In this document: positions 8,793 to 17,608 of the stretch, in pieces
How positions within the stretch are numbered: the first letter of the stretch is position 1
How the letters are laid out: the number at the start of each line of letters is the position of its first letter
Assembly (NCBI GenBank): GCA_040255525.1
Contig: JBDZVD010000011.1
Span: 34,511-98,510, forward strand
Reading direction: 5' to 3'
Length of the DNA stretch: 64,000 nucleotides
DNA from: Rugosimonospora sp040255525
GTDB lineage: Bacteria; Actinomycetota; Actinomycetes; Mycobacteriales; Micromonosporaceae
Program-made: the position numbers and the translations under genes
The notes under the pieces: generated by a model
What the model was told of the DNA's origin: nothing
Database searches by the model: none
The model's input: only the letters and a program-made list of their open reading frames with translations

Positions 8793-9635
8793 GTGACCAG
8801 CCACCGGCGCATCGCGCTGCTGCCCACCGCCGCCCTGATCCTCGGTGCGATCTACTGCGTCGTGCCGGCCCTCTGGATCCTGATCGCGGCCACCAAGTCG
8901 CGTACCGAACTGTTCTCCACCGACACCTACGTACCCAGCCTCGGCTCCGGGATCGTGCGCAACATCGGCGACCTGTCCAGCTACGAGGGCGGCATCTTCT
9001 GGCGGTGGATGCTCAACAGTTTCGGGTACGCGTTCGTCGGCGCGGTACTCGCCTCGACCGTGTCCGCGGCCGCCGGGTACGCCCTGGCCAAGTACGCCTT
9101 CCGCGGCCGGACGGCGCTGTTCAACACGATCCTGGCCGGCGTACTGCTGCCCCAGATCGTGCTCGCGATCCCGCAGTACCTGCTGCTGTCCAAAGTCGGC
9201 CTGACCGACAACTACCTCGGCGTCCTGTTGCCCCAGCTGTTCAACCCGTACGGCATCTACCTGTGCCGCATCTACGCGGCCGCCTCGGTGCCCGACTCGA
9301 TGCTGGAGGCCGGGCGCATCGACGGCGCCGGTGAGTTCCGGCTGTTCCGGTCGGTCGGGCTCCGCCTCATGGCGCCGGGCCTGATCACTGTGTTCCTGCT
9401 GCAGTTCATCGTCATCTGGAACAACTTCCTGCTGCCGTTCGTCATGGTGGAAAGCGACGACAAGTTCCCGCTGACCGTCGGCCTGTACAGCCTGCTGCGC
9501 CACGGCGCGAACCAGGCGTCGCTGTACTCGCTGGTGATCGCCGGAACGCTGCTGTCGGTCATCCCGGTGATCGCGCTGTTCCTGTCGCTGCAACGGTACT
9601 GGCGCATCGATCTGGTGACCGGCGCGGTGAAGTAG
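8793..9635 (+). CDS. Sugar ABC transporter permease (MalG type)
   Basis: A 280-residue permease with about six membrane helices. The EAA motif is SMLEAGRIDGAGEF, and the C-terminus is the usual short basic tail. The GTG start directly follows the stop of the partner permease, with GAGGGGGAG as ribosome site inside the upstream gene, so the two are coupled. It forms the heterodimeric channel of the importer. The sugar is not identifiable from sequence; the operon suggests an oligosaccharide released by the GH43 enzyme, or an aldose. Confidence 0.93.
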   Translation: MTSHRRIALLPTAALILGAIYCVVPALWILIAATKSRTELFSTDTYVPSLGSGIVRNIGDLSSYEGGIFWRWMLNSFGYAFVGAVLASTVSAAAGYALAKYAFRGRTALFNTILAGVLLPQIVLAIPQYLLLSKVGLTDNYLGVLLPQLFNPYGIYLCRIYAAASVPDSMLEAGRIDGAGEFRLFRSVGLRLMAPGLITVFLLQFIVIWNNFLLPFVMVESDDKFPLTVGLYSLLRHGANQASLYSLVIAGTLLSVIPVIALFLSLQRYWRIDLVTGAVK

Positions 9636-9725
9636 CCGACCCCGCCGGCTAGCCTCCGGTCCCGGTCGCGCCCTATTGTTTCCAGAGATCGTCGGGATCC
9701 GGCCGATCGGGCACCGGGAGGCGGC

Positions 9726-11441
9726 ATGACGCAATCCGCTGGTACCGCGACGTTTCGCGCGGCGCGCGACTTCCTGCTCGCCCACGCGGAGGACTACGAG
9801 ACGGCGTACCGCGAGTTCGACTGGCCGCAGCTGACCGAGTTCAACTGGGCGCTCGACTGGTTCGACGTGATGGCCGAGGGCAACGACCAGCCGGCCCTGT
9901 GGATCGTCGAGCAGGACGGCAGCGAGGTGAAGCTGTCCTTCGACCAGATGTCCCGCCGGTCTAACCAGGTGGCGAACTGGCTGCGCGGCCAGGGCGTGCG
10001 GCGCGGCGACCGGCTGGTGCTGATGCTGGGCAACCAGGTGGAGCTGTGGGAGACGATCCTCGCCACGATGAAGCTCGGCGCGGTGCTGATCCCGGCCACC
10101 CCGCTGCTCGGCCCGGCCGACCTGCGCGACCGGGTGCAGCGCGGCGGCGCGCGGCACGTGGTGGTCGGCTCGGCCGACGCCGCCAAGTTCGACGAGGTAC
10201 CCGGCGACTACACCCGTACCGTGGTCGGCTCCCCGGTCCCGGGGTGGTCGGACTACACCGACGCGTACGGCGCACCGGACGCGTTCACCCCGGACGGCCC
10301 GACCCGCGCCTCCGACACGCTGCTGCTGTACTTCACGTCCGGTACGACGGCGCTGCCGAAACTGGTCGAGCACACGCACGCGTCGTACCCGGTCGGACAC
10401 CTGTCGACCATGTACTGGATCGGACTGCGCCCCGGCGATGTCCACCTGAACATCTCGTCGCCGGGCTGGGCGAAGCACGCCTGGAGCAACGTGTTCGCGC
10501 CGTGGAACGCGCAGGCGTGCGTGTTCATCGTCAACTACACGCGCTTCGACGCGGCCCGGCTGATGCGCGAGATGGACCGCTGCCGGGTGACCAGCTTCTG
10601 CGCCCCGCCGACCGTGTGGCGCATGCTTATCCAGGCCGACCTCGGCCAGTTGCGCACCCCGCCGGAGAAGGTCGTCGGTGCCGGTGAGCCGTTGAACCCC
10701 GAGGTCATCGACCAGGTCCGCAAGGCCTGGGGCGTGACCATCCGGGACGGCTTCGGGCAGACCGAGACGACCGTGCAGGTGGCCAACACGCCCGGGCAGG
10801 CGGTCAAGCCGGGGTCGATGGGCCGGGCCACTCCCGGGTACCGGGTGGCCCTGGTCGACCCGGCCACCGGCGAGGTGACCGACGAGGGCGAGATCTGCCT
10901 GGACCTGTCGGACCGCCCGCTCGGGCTGATGGCGGGTTACCACGGCGACCCGGCGCGCACCGCCGAGGCGATGGCCGACGGCTTCTACCACACCGGCGAC
11001 ATGGCGTCCCGGGACACGGAGGGGTATCTGACCTACGTCGGCCGCGCCGACGACGTGTTCAAGGCGTCGGACTACCGGATCTCACCGTTCGAGCTGGAGA
11101 GCGTGCTGATCGAGCACGAGGCGGTGGCCGAGGCGGCGGTGGTGCCTTCGCCGGACCCGGTGCGGCTGGCCGTGCCCAAGGCGTACGTGGTGCTGGCCGC
11201 CGGCTGGGAACCGTCGGAGCAGACGGCCGCCGTGATCTTCGCGCACTCCCGGGCGAACCTGGCGCCGTTCAAGCGGGTACGGCGCCTGGAGTTCGCCGAG
11301 CTGCCGAAGACGATCTCCGGGAAGATCCGGCGGGTGGAGCTGCGGGCCGGCGAGACGGTCAAGCACGCCGACCCGGATGCGCGCCCGGACGGCGAGTACC
11401 GGGACGAGGACTTTCCCGCACCCGCCGTTCCGGAGTCCTGA
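9726..11441 (+). CDS. AMP-forming acyl-CoA synthetase (medium-chain/acetyl-CoA synthetase-like)
   Basis: A 571-residue ANL-superfamily ligase that activates a carboxylic acid to acyl-AMP and then acyl-CoA. Motifs in order: the phosphate loop FTSGTTALPK, the A5 motif GFGQTETT, YHTGDMAS, the hinge region YVGRADDVFKASDYR and the C-terminal catalytic Lys in KTISGKIRR. The ATG follows GGGAGGCGGC. It stands alone between the transporter operon and a convergent membrane-protein gene. The overall pattern is closer to ACSM/medium-chain enzymes than to classical Acs; substrate is uncertain. Confidence 0.9.
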   Translation: MTQSAGTATFRAARDFLLAHAEDYETAYREFDWPQLTEFNWALDWFDVMAEGNDQPALWIVEQDGSEVKLSFDQMSRRSNQVANWLRGQGVRRGDRLVLMLGNQVELWETILATMKLGAVLIPATPLLGPADLRDRVQRGGARHVVVGSADAAKFDEVPGDYTRTVVGSPVPGWSDYTDAYGAPDAFTPDGPTRASDTLLLYFTSGTTALPKLVEHTHASYPVGHLSTMYWIGLRPGDVHLNISSPGWAKHAWSNVFAPWNAQACVFIVNYTRFDAARLMREMDRCRVTSFCAPPTVWRMLIQADLGQLRTPPEKVVGAGEPLNPEVIDQVRKAWGVTIRDGFGQTETTVQVANTPGQAVKPGSMGRATPGYRVALVDPATGEVTDEGEICLDLSDRPLGLMAGYHGDPARTAEAMADGFYHTGDMASRDTEGYLTYVGRADDVFKASDYRISPFELESVLIEHEAVAEAAVVPSPDPVRLAVPKAYVVLAAGWEPSEQTAAVIFAHSRANLAPFKRVRRLEFAELPKTISGKIRRVELRAGETVKHADPDARPDGEYRDEDFPAPAVPES

Positions 11442-11445
11442 CGCC

Positions 11446-12012
11446 TCAGCGGTGCGCGCCGACGACGCCGGCCAGCACCACGGCGAGCACGGCGAGGCCG
11501 ACCAGCGCCTGGAGGATCAGGCTGGGACCGAGGTGACTCCACACCGTCGCGCCGCGCGGCCGCAGCGTACGGCCGGTGGACAGGTTCTCGATCTCCACGG
11601 CGCGGGGCGGCTGGTACGGGTCGCGTTGCCGGCGCACGGCCACCCGTACCCGGTCGCGCGGCACGAGCGCGCCCTGGGACACGTGCCCGTGGATCTCGAA
11701 CGGCTCGATGATCCCGTCGGCGTCGGTCAGCCAGACCTGGATGACCTGGAACTCCGGCCCCTTGCGCAGGTCCTTCCACGTGCGGACGGGACCCCGCTTG
11801 ACCGGAGCCCGGACCACGGCGGCCAGCAGCCGGCTCGCGGTTCGGGCGACCGCCGTGGCGCCCACGACGCCGGCCACGAGGTGCGGGCTGACCCGCACGT
11901 CCCGCCCGTACGCCTCGTCGATGCGCACCACCCAGCCGTACAGCATGTGACGGCGGGGGATCGGTTCGGGCTTGGTGTCTGAGAGGACCGGTAGGAAATC
12001 TGAGCCGTACAT
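11446..12012 (-). CDS. Hypothetical protein with C-terminal membrane anchor
   Basis: 188 residues; I do not recognise the family. The C-terminus holds one clear membrane helix (LILQALVGLAVLAVVLAGVV). The middle, about residues 70 to 145, is a basic soluble domain rich in beta-type sequence. It runs through QVIQVWLTDADG and ends near ENLSTGRTLRPRG. A weaker hydrophobic stretch lies near residues 44-65. The start at 12012 is preceded by GGTGA; Met23 at 11946 is an alternative. It converges on the acyl-CoA synthetase with four bases between the stops. Confidence 0.6.
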   Translation of the reverse strand: MYGSDFLPVLSDTKPEPIPRRHMLYGWVVRIDEAYGRDVRVSPHLVAGVVGATAVARTASRLLAAVVRAPVKRGPVRTWKDLRKGPEFQVIQVWLTDADGIIEPFEIHGHVSQGALVPRDRVRVAVRRQRDPYQPPRAVEIENLSTGRTLRPRGATVWSHLGPSLILQALVGLAVLAVVLAGVVGAHR

Positions 12013-12131
12013 CTGTCACCGCCGATAGGCCGGCCCCCCGGAGCATCAGAATAACGGAGTGTCGATCGGTGAATACAGAACGTGACTATTCATCTCCGCC
12101 GTGCCCGCTCACGACCGCTCACGCCGCCGGG

Positions 12132-12884
12132 TCACACCCCGCCGGTCAGCGTGATGCCCCCGTCGACCGCGAGCGTCTGCCCGGTGACCCAGCCGGCGTC
12201 GTCGGACGCCAGGTACGCGACGGCGGACGCGACATCCGCCGGTACGCCGAGGCGCCGCAGCGGGTACGCCCGGGCGACCTCCTCCTCCCGGCCCTCGTAC
12301 AGCGCGGTCGCGAACCGGGTCTTGACCACCGCGGGCGCCACCGCGTTCACCCGTACCGCCGGTCCCAGTTCCGCCGCGAGCTGCGCGGTGAGCTGGATCA
12401 GCGCCGCCTTGCTGACGCCGTAGAGCCCGATGCCGCCGGCCGGGCGCAGCCCCGCGACCGAGGCGACGTTGACCACCGCACCGCCATGCACGCCCAGCCA
12501 CCCGCGGTAGGCCTCCCGTACCCAACCGAGCGCGGCGACGAGGTTGACCTCCAACGTCTTGCGGGCGGCACCGAGGTCCAGGTCGAGCAGCGGACCGTAG
12601 GCCGGGTTGATGCCCGCGTTGTTGACCAGCACGTCGAGGCGTCCGTACTCGTCCAGCACCCGAGCCACCGCCGCCGACCGGTGGTCCTCGTCGTCGGACC
12701 GCCCGGCGACGCCGATCGCGTGTTCCGGGCGCAGCGACGCCACCGCCTCGCGCAGGCCGTCCTCCTTGCGGGCGGTCAGGCAGACCCGGCCGCCCTCCGC
12801 GATGATCCGCCGCGCGATGGCCAGGCCGATGCCCCGGCTGGCGCCGGTCACCAGCGCCACCCGTCCAGTGAAGCGAGAAGTCAT
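12132..12884 (-). CDS. Short-chain dehydrogenase/reductase (SDR)
   Basis: A 250-residue classical SDR. The cofactor motif is TGASRGIG, the central motif NNAG, and the active site has Ser in NVASVAG with Y-G-V-S-K. It oxidises or reduces a hydroxyl/keto group with NAD(P)(H). ATG 12884 fits the family start exactly; the open frame continues upstream to 13034, but the extra 50 residues are low-quality Arg/Pro sequence. It is divergent from the pirin gene across about 150 bp. Substrate is unknown. Confidence 0.9.
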   Translation of the reverse strand: MTSRFTGRVALVTGASRGIGLAIARRIIAEGGRVCLTARKEDGLREAVASLRPEHAIGVAGRSDDEDHRSAAVARVLDEYGRLDVLVNNAGINPAYGPLLDLDLGAARKTLEVNLVAALGWVREAYRGWLGVHGGAVVNVASVAGLRPAGGIGLYGVSKAALIQLTAQLAAELGPAVRVNAVAPAVVKTRFATALYEGREEEVARAYPLRRLGVPADVASAVAYLASDDAGWVTGQTLAVDGGITLTGGV

Positions 12885-13036
12885 GAGACACCGTACCGGT
12901 CCCGACCCGATGGCCGGTTCGCCGTCACCCGTTGCCCCGTCACGCCGGGCGTCCGGGCGAGGTGCCGGTGGCGGCAGTCGGGCATAGTGGACGTGCCGCC
13001 GACCGCTGGCGCGCACGGGACCAGGGAGGTCCATCC

Positions 13037-13924
13037 TTGACCGACTCGAACGCCCCTCGGCCGCGCCGCGTGGACCGGGTGCGCACGAAGACCGTCCTCG
13101 GGCCGGACGCCCAGGTGGACGCGAAGGCCATCATCATCCCGCCGGACAATCCCGCGCTCACCGACCCGTTCCTGGTGTTCAGCGAGGACAGGTTCTCGAC
13201 GCCCGGGTTCCAGTGGCACCCGCACCGCGGCGTGGAGACGGTCACGCTGGTCCTCGACGGTGTGCTGGAACACGGCGACAGCCTCGGCAACGCGGGGGCT
13301 CTGGAACCGGGGGACGTGCAGTGGATGACCGCGGGCAGCGGCATCATCCACCGTGAGCTCGCCTTCCGCGACGAGTACGCGCACACCCTGCAGCTGTGGG
13401 TGAACCTGCCGGCCGACCGCAAGCTCGTACCGACGCGGTACCAGGATCTGCGAGCCGGCAGGCATGCCCGGTACGCCGCCGCCGGGGTGAGCGCCGCGGT
13501 GATCTCGGGACGGTCCGAGGGCGTCACCGGCCCGGCGGCGAATCACTGGCCGATCCTCGGCCTGCTGCTCACCCTCGAACCGGCCACCCGGTACGCGCAG
13601 TTGTTGCCGGCCGACCACCGCGCCTTCTGCTACCTGCTGTCCGGCCGGGTGAGCGTCGCGGGCCGGCGCCTGGAAGCTGGCCAGATCGCCTGGTCGGACC
13701 CGGTCGCCGTTGGCGACGGCACCACCTCGCTCACGCTGGTCACGCCTGCCGGCGACGAGCGTACCCGGCTGATGGTGTACGCGGGACGGCCGCTGTGCGA
13801 ACCGGTCGTCGCGGGCGGCCCGTTCGTGATGAACAGCAAGGCGCAGATCCAGCAGGCGTTCGCCGACTTCCATGCCGGCCGCTTCGGCGACATCCCGCGC
13901 CAGGCCCGGCTGCTCACCCGCTGA
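13037..13924 (+). CDS. Pirin-family protein
   Basis: A 295-residue bicupin of the pirin family. Metal ligands of the N-terminal cupin are seen in WHPHRGVETVT (two His) and in GIIHRE (His and Glu). The C-terminal cupin follows, with the motif TRLMVYAGRPL near its end. Members are iron-binding and some are quercetin dioxygenases or transcription cofactors; the bacterial role is often a redox-linked switch of central metabolism. The TTG start at 13037 has GGGAGG seven bases ahead and matches the usual family N-terminus; the frame is open further upstream to 12932. Confidence 0.9.
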   Translation: MTDSNAPRPRRVDRVRTKTVLGPDAQVDAKAIIIPPDNPALTDPFLVFSEDRFSTPGFQWHPHRGVETVTLVLDGVLEHGDSLGNAGALEPGDVQWMTAGSGIIHRELAFRDEYAHTLQLWVNLPADRKLVPTRYQDLRAGRHARYAAAGVSAAVISGRSEGVTGPAANHWPILGLLLTLEPATRYAQLLPADHRAFCYLLSGRVSVAGRRLEAGQIAWSDPVAVGDGTTSLTLVTPAGDERTRLMVYAGRPLCEPVVAGGPFVMNSKAQIQQAFADFHAGRFGDIPRQARLLTR

Positions 13925-14089
13925 GGCCGGCGCGTTACGGCCGGGGCGCGTTCACGTTCCGTCCCGCCCGCTCTCGCCCGCGCGGCCCGTCCGGCTCCCA
14001 CCGCGCTTCCTCCGCAGGCTTCCTCCGCGGGCTGCGCGCGGTCGCGCTCGGCCCGTCCGGCGAGCTGCCGACCGCGGGACACGATTGTG

Positions 14090-14095
14090 TACCCT
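14090..14095 (+). promoter_or_regulatory. Probable -10 box of a leaderless transcript
   Basis: TACCCT (TANNNT) ends nine bases before ATG 14105. Transcription would start at or next to the A of the start codon. The GGAG that touches the ATG is too close to be a ribosome site. Confidence 0.45.
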
Positions 14096-14104
14096 GGGCC
14101 GGAG

Positions 14105-14497
14105 ATGTCCGGCCACGCGCACCGACGGCATTCGACGAGGCTCCTCCTCGCCGCCGCTCTGGCCTGCGCCCTGGCCTGGCTGGGGATCGCCGCCGCGACG
14201 GAGATCGGCCCGGTGGCCAGGACCGTCCACGCCGGCGTCGAGATCGTGGTCGCGCAGCCATCGGCGCAGCATGTCACGCAACGTGCCACCGCCCGGCTCG
14301 GGCACACCAGATCGGCCACGGTCGCCGCCACACACCGCAACCTGACCGGCACTGCCGCGTCGCGTGTCCTGGCCATCGTGCTCGCGATGCTGTTCGGTCT
14401 CGCCCTGGCGCGCCGGGATGCGCTGTCCTGCGTGGTGGCGCGGCTACCCGGCGTGCGGGCGCCCCCGGCCGTCGCGCGTGATCGAGCCGCCGCGTAG
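14105..14497 (+). CDS. Small membrane protein of unknown function
   Basis: 130 residues, family not recognised. One membrane helix lies near residues 12-33 (LLLAAALACALAWLGIAAA). A second lies near residues 87-105 (VLAIVLAMLFGLALA) and is followed by a basic tail. About 55 extracytoplasmic residues between them carry His/Thr/Ala-rich sequence. It is upstream of a DksA/TraR-type gene by about 130 bp. The start is supported by a -10 box just upstream; otherwise coding status rests on GC-rich third positions. Confidence 0.5.
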   Translation: MSGHAHRRHSTRLLLAAALACALAWLGIAAATEIGPVARTVHAGVEIVVAQPSAQHVTQRATARLGHTRSATVAATHRNLTGTAASRVLAIVLAMLFGLALARRDALSCVVARLPGVRAPPAVARDRAAA

Positions 14498-14625
14498 GCC
14501 CCCGCAGCCGCGCCACCCACTGTCGTCCCGATCGCCGCGCGCCCCGAGACCATCGGCGCCGCCGCACCTTCGGCCGCAACCCGGCCGAACCATCCATAGC
14601 AGACATCCGCTCCAGGAGAACCAGC

Positions 14626-15063
14626 ATGTCTGGCACACTCACCTCCACTCCCGATCGACCCCGGCCCGACCTGCTGCTCAGCCTCCCCGTGCTGCGAGCG
14701 CGGCTGGAGGAGCAGCGCCAGTTCCGCGTCGAACAGATCGCCACGCTGGCCGGCGGCGATCCCGAACGGTCACCGGCCGGTCCGGAACGGGCCGCCGACC
14801 CCGCGCACAGCCAAGTCACCGCAGCCCTGCTGGCCGGTGCCCGGCAGGCGCTGACCGACATCGACACCGCCCTGTACCGGATCAACAACGGCGAGTACGG
14901 CACGTGCCTGGAGTGCCGGGCACCGATCGACATGCAGCGCCTGCGTACCCTGCCGCAGACCGCGTTGTGCGCCGACTGCCACCGCGCCCGTGCCTCGCAC
15001 CCCGACCGCGGCATCGGCTCCGGCCCGGTCCGTGGGGAGGATGCCCCGCCGGTCGTGGCGTGA
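14626..15063 (+). CDS. TraR/DksA-type zinc finger protein
   Basis: A 145-residue protein of the DksA/TraR family, which binds RNA polymerase through the secondary channel and adjusts transcription, often with stress signals. The C-terminal zinc finger is CLEC, 17 residues, CADC. The helical N-terminal part (residues 20-85) is shorter than DksA's coiled coil, as in actinomycete homologues. The upstream stretch RINNGEYGTCLEC is the family signature. AGGAGA precedes the ATG. It appears to be transcribed alone. Confidence 0.88.
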   Translation: MSGTLTSTPDRPRPDLLLSLPVLRARLEEQRQFRVEQIATLAGGDPERSPAGPERAADPAHSQVTAALLAGARQALTDIDTALYRINNGEYGTCLECRAPIDMQRLRTLPQTALCADCHRARASHPDRGIGSGPVRGEDAPPVVA

Positions 15064-15313
15064 CGGCCCCGACCTGACCGGACGGCCCCGACGGACACCT
15101 GGTACGCGCGCATGGTGGGCACGCTACGTAGACTCACTCATTGATGGAGTCGACGTCCTACCAGTGCGCGCGTCCTGGGATCGCTTGACTGAGGTGATCA
15201 GGGCATAATTCAGGTAACGATGGTTCACGTAGGTGCTTTCGCCGGCAGCTGGGACATCACGGCTCTTTCGCACTCTGTCAACAGCCCGCTCTGCGGCGGA
15301 AGCGAGCATCCGG

Positions 15314-16681
15314 ATGGCGAATTCGCAGGTACGTAGCCTGACCGGGGAGCAGTGGCACCTCGTCGATCAGCTACGTGCCGAGTGGATCGGGCACGCTCTG
15401 TCGACCCAACCCGCCGACCGCACCGCCGCCGAGACCGCCATCGCCGCCCTGTACGAACTGCGGGGACTCGGGCCGCCGCGGTTCGTGTGGGCGGACTCGC
15501 CGGCCACCGGCAGCCTGGCCCTGTGGCTGCTGTCCGGGGTCACCACCGAAGAGGGCACGCCGCTGGTCGGCACGCTGCGGGAGGCGCTGTCCGATCCGCT
15601 CTGGGACGCGCTCGGCGACCGGCTGCGCGGGTCCGTGTCCGCGTCGCTGACCGACTCGGTCGAGGATCTGCTGCCCCGGGCCGGCCGGATGCACGACCTG
15701 CTGCGCGACCCGTACCGGTCGTTCGCCGAATCGACGACCGGACTGTTCGGGCTGGACCTGCTCGGCGGGTACCCGTCCTGGTGGGAGTGGGCCACCCTGT
15801 TCCGCAACGTCCGGCGGATGCCCGAGCCGGTCCGGCGCCAGCGGCTGCGCGACGTGTCGCTGGGCGAGGCGCTGCGCCGCACCGTCGACCGGGGGCTCCA
15901 CGCGTCGCTGCGCCAGGCGATCGAGCAGTCGTGGGCTCCCGGCGACCTCGAGCCGGTGCTGCGCCTGCAGCGCCAGGCGCTGCGCGACGTGCTGCTGACC
16001 GGCCTCGGCGAGCCGTCCGACTGGGAGGCCGATCCACTGCGCCGGTCGCTGGCCCGGTCGCTGCGCGCGTCCGCCACCGGGCACCGGGGCGGCCTGGACG
16101 AGATTGGCTGGATCGCCCGGTACGACATGTACCGGCGGCTCGGCGTGGTGGAGTACCACCCGAACGCGCAACTGCGGCTGGACCTGGTCGCGGACATCCT
16201 GCGCTCCGCCGGCCGGTGGTGGCCGCACCCGGCGGTGTGCGTGGTCTCCGAGCGGCCGACCCGGCTGGCGGTGGAGCCGAGCAGTGGGGGCCTGCGGCCG
16301 CACAGCGTGCAGGGGCCGGCGATCGAGTACCGGGACGGCTTCGCAGGGTACGGGTGGCATGGTGTCGCGGTGTCCCGCCAGGTGATCGGCGGCGAGGTGA
16401 CCGGCCGGGACTGGGAGCGCGAGCCGGACGAACGGGTACGCGCGGCCATCGCCGACCGGATGGGGTACGACTGGCTGCTCGGCCAGGTACCGGCGCAGCG
16501 GCTCGCCACCGACGAGTCCGGCAGCCTCTGGCGGCTGCCGCACGATCTCGTGCTGCTGGAACCCAGCGGCGACGACCCCGGCCAACCCTCGCCCGCGCGT
16601 CGCCGGGTGGTCCCGGTACCGCCGGACCAGCGGGTACCCCGCGACGCCGCCCGGCTCGTCTTCGGCGCGGATCCCTCCTGA
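15314..16681 (+). CDS. DUF6745-like hypothetical protein
   Basis: 455 residues. The middle and C-terminal part resembles DUF6745 proteins of actinomycetes: GPAIEYRDGF followed by GYGWHGVAVSR, then a MGYDWLL segment and a C-terminal piece where a payload-like loop often lies. No catalytic motif or membrane helix is visible. I chose ATG 15314 (GGAAG ahead); the frame is open to 15233. About 250 bp upstream are non-coding, with a TTGACT and a CATAAT spaced too tightly (13 bp) to be a convincing promoter. It converges on the LacI gene. Function unknown. Confidence 0.65.
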   Translation: MANSQVRSLTGEQWHLVDQLRAEWIGHALSTQPADRTAAETAIAALYELRGLGPPRFVWADSPATGSLALWLLSGVTTEEGTPLVGTLREALSDPLWDALGDRLRGSVSASLTDSVEDLLPRAGRMHDLLRDPYRSFAESTTGLFGLDLLGGYPSWWEWATLFRNVRRMPEPVRRQRLRDVSLGEALRRTVDRGLHASLRQAIEQSWAPGDLEPVLRLQRQALRDVLLTGLGEPSDWEADPLRRSLARSLRASATGHRGGLDEIGWIARYDMYRRLGVVEYHPNAQLRLDLVADILRSAGRWWPHPAVCVVSERPTRLAVEPSSGGLRPHSVQGPAIEYRDGFAGYGWHGVAVSRQVIGGEVTGRDWEREPDERVRAAIADRMGYDWLLGQVPAQRLATDESGSLWRLPHDLVLLEPSGDDPGQPSPARRRVVPVPPDQRVPRDAARLVFGADPS

Positions 16682-16934
16682 CGGCGGTACCGGGCCGGCC
16701 GGTCAGCCGGAGTCGCGGACGACCAGCCGGGGTTGCAGCAGCAGGTGCCCCAAGGTGCCGTCACCGCCCCGGCCGTCGAGCAGCCGGGTCAGCAGGGCGA
16801 CGCACCCGGCGGCAGCCTCGGCCAGCGGCTGGCTCACGCTGGTCAGGCCGACCGCCTGGGCCACCGGGGTGTCGTCGAAACCGATGACCGCGATCCGCCG
16901 CGGCGCCGCCCCGCCAGGTGCGGCCGTCCCTCCG

Positions 16935-17090
16935 GCGCCGACCGCGTCGGCGGTTTCGCGGGCGGCGGCCGCGTCGGCGGCGTCCCGGGCGCCGACCCCG
17001 TTGGTGGCGTGTTGAGCGGCGGCCGCACTGGCGGTGTCCCGCGTGCCGACCGCGTTGGCGGTGCCTTGAGCGGCGGCCGCGCGCAGGGCG
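16935..17090 (-). repeat. 54-bp degenerate tandem repeat in the LacI gene (about 2.9 copies)
   Basis: Units begin at 16935, 16989 and 17043, each 54 bases (18 codons), so frame is kept. They encode an Ala-rich block (AAAQHATNGVGARDAADA and relatives). It is inserted where LacI proteins normally run straight from ALGALRAA to IAVIGFDD. Confidence 0.8.
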
Positions 17091-17391
17091 CCGAGCGCGA
17101 GCGAGTCGCTGGCGCACACGAGCGCGGTCGGGCCGGCCTCGGCGAGCAGGTCGGCGGCCGCACGCTCGCCCTCGGCGACCCCGTCGGGAACCCGGCGCTC
17201 CAGACCGGTGGGGTCCCCGCCGGCCTCCCGGACAGCGGCGGCCCAGCCTTCCCGCCGGTCGTCGCCCACGGCGGACCCGGGTGGCCAGCCGATGAACCCG
17301 ATCCGGCGGTGACCGGCCGCGAGCAGGCGCCGGGTGGCGTCGCGGGTGCCGGACGCGCCGTCGACGTCGACCCACGGATGCCCGCCGAAAC

Positions 17392-17608
17392 GGGTGTGCT
17401 GGCCTTCGCCAAAGGCCGGCTCCGGCTGCGCCGGGCTGTGTGGTGCGGGGGTGTGCTGGCCTTCGCTAAAGGCCGGCTCCGGCTGCGCCGGGCTGTGTGT
17501 GGTGCGGGGGTGTGCTGGCCTCCGCTAAAGGCCGGCTCCGGCTGCGCCGGGCTGTGTGGTGCGGGGGTGTGCTGGCCTCCGCCAAAGACCGGCTCCGGCT
17601 GCGCCGCC
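17392..17608 (-). repeat. 57-bp tandem repeat in the LacI gene (four copies, one with +2 bases)
   Basis: Copies begin at 17392, 17449, 17508 and 17565. The intervals are 57, 59 and 57 bases. On the plus strand each copy reads GGGTGTGCTGGCCT then a conserved GCCGGCTCCGGCTGCGCC. The 59-base interval has GTGTGT where the others have GTGT (about 17495-17500). The 57-base unit equals 19 codons, so copy number alone would not break the frame; the extra GT does. Confidence 0.92.

Noticed and set aside
7713..10991. Very long minus-strand open frame (1,092 codons) across the transporter genes
   Set aside because: It mirrors well-supported plus-strand genes and encodes low-complexity Arg/His/Gln-rich sequence; GC-rich DNA gives such frames by chance.
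15185..15213. Promoter TTGACT with CATAAT ahead of the DUF6745-like gene
   Set aside because: The spacing is only about 13 bases, too short for a normal sigma-70-type promoter.
17392..17608. CRISPR-like array
   Set aside because: Units are contiguous 57-mers without spacers and lie inside a gene; there are no cas genes.
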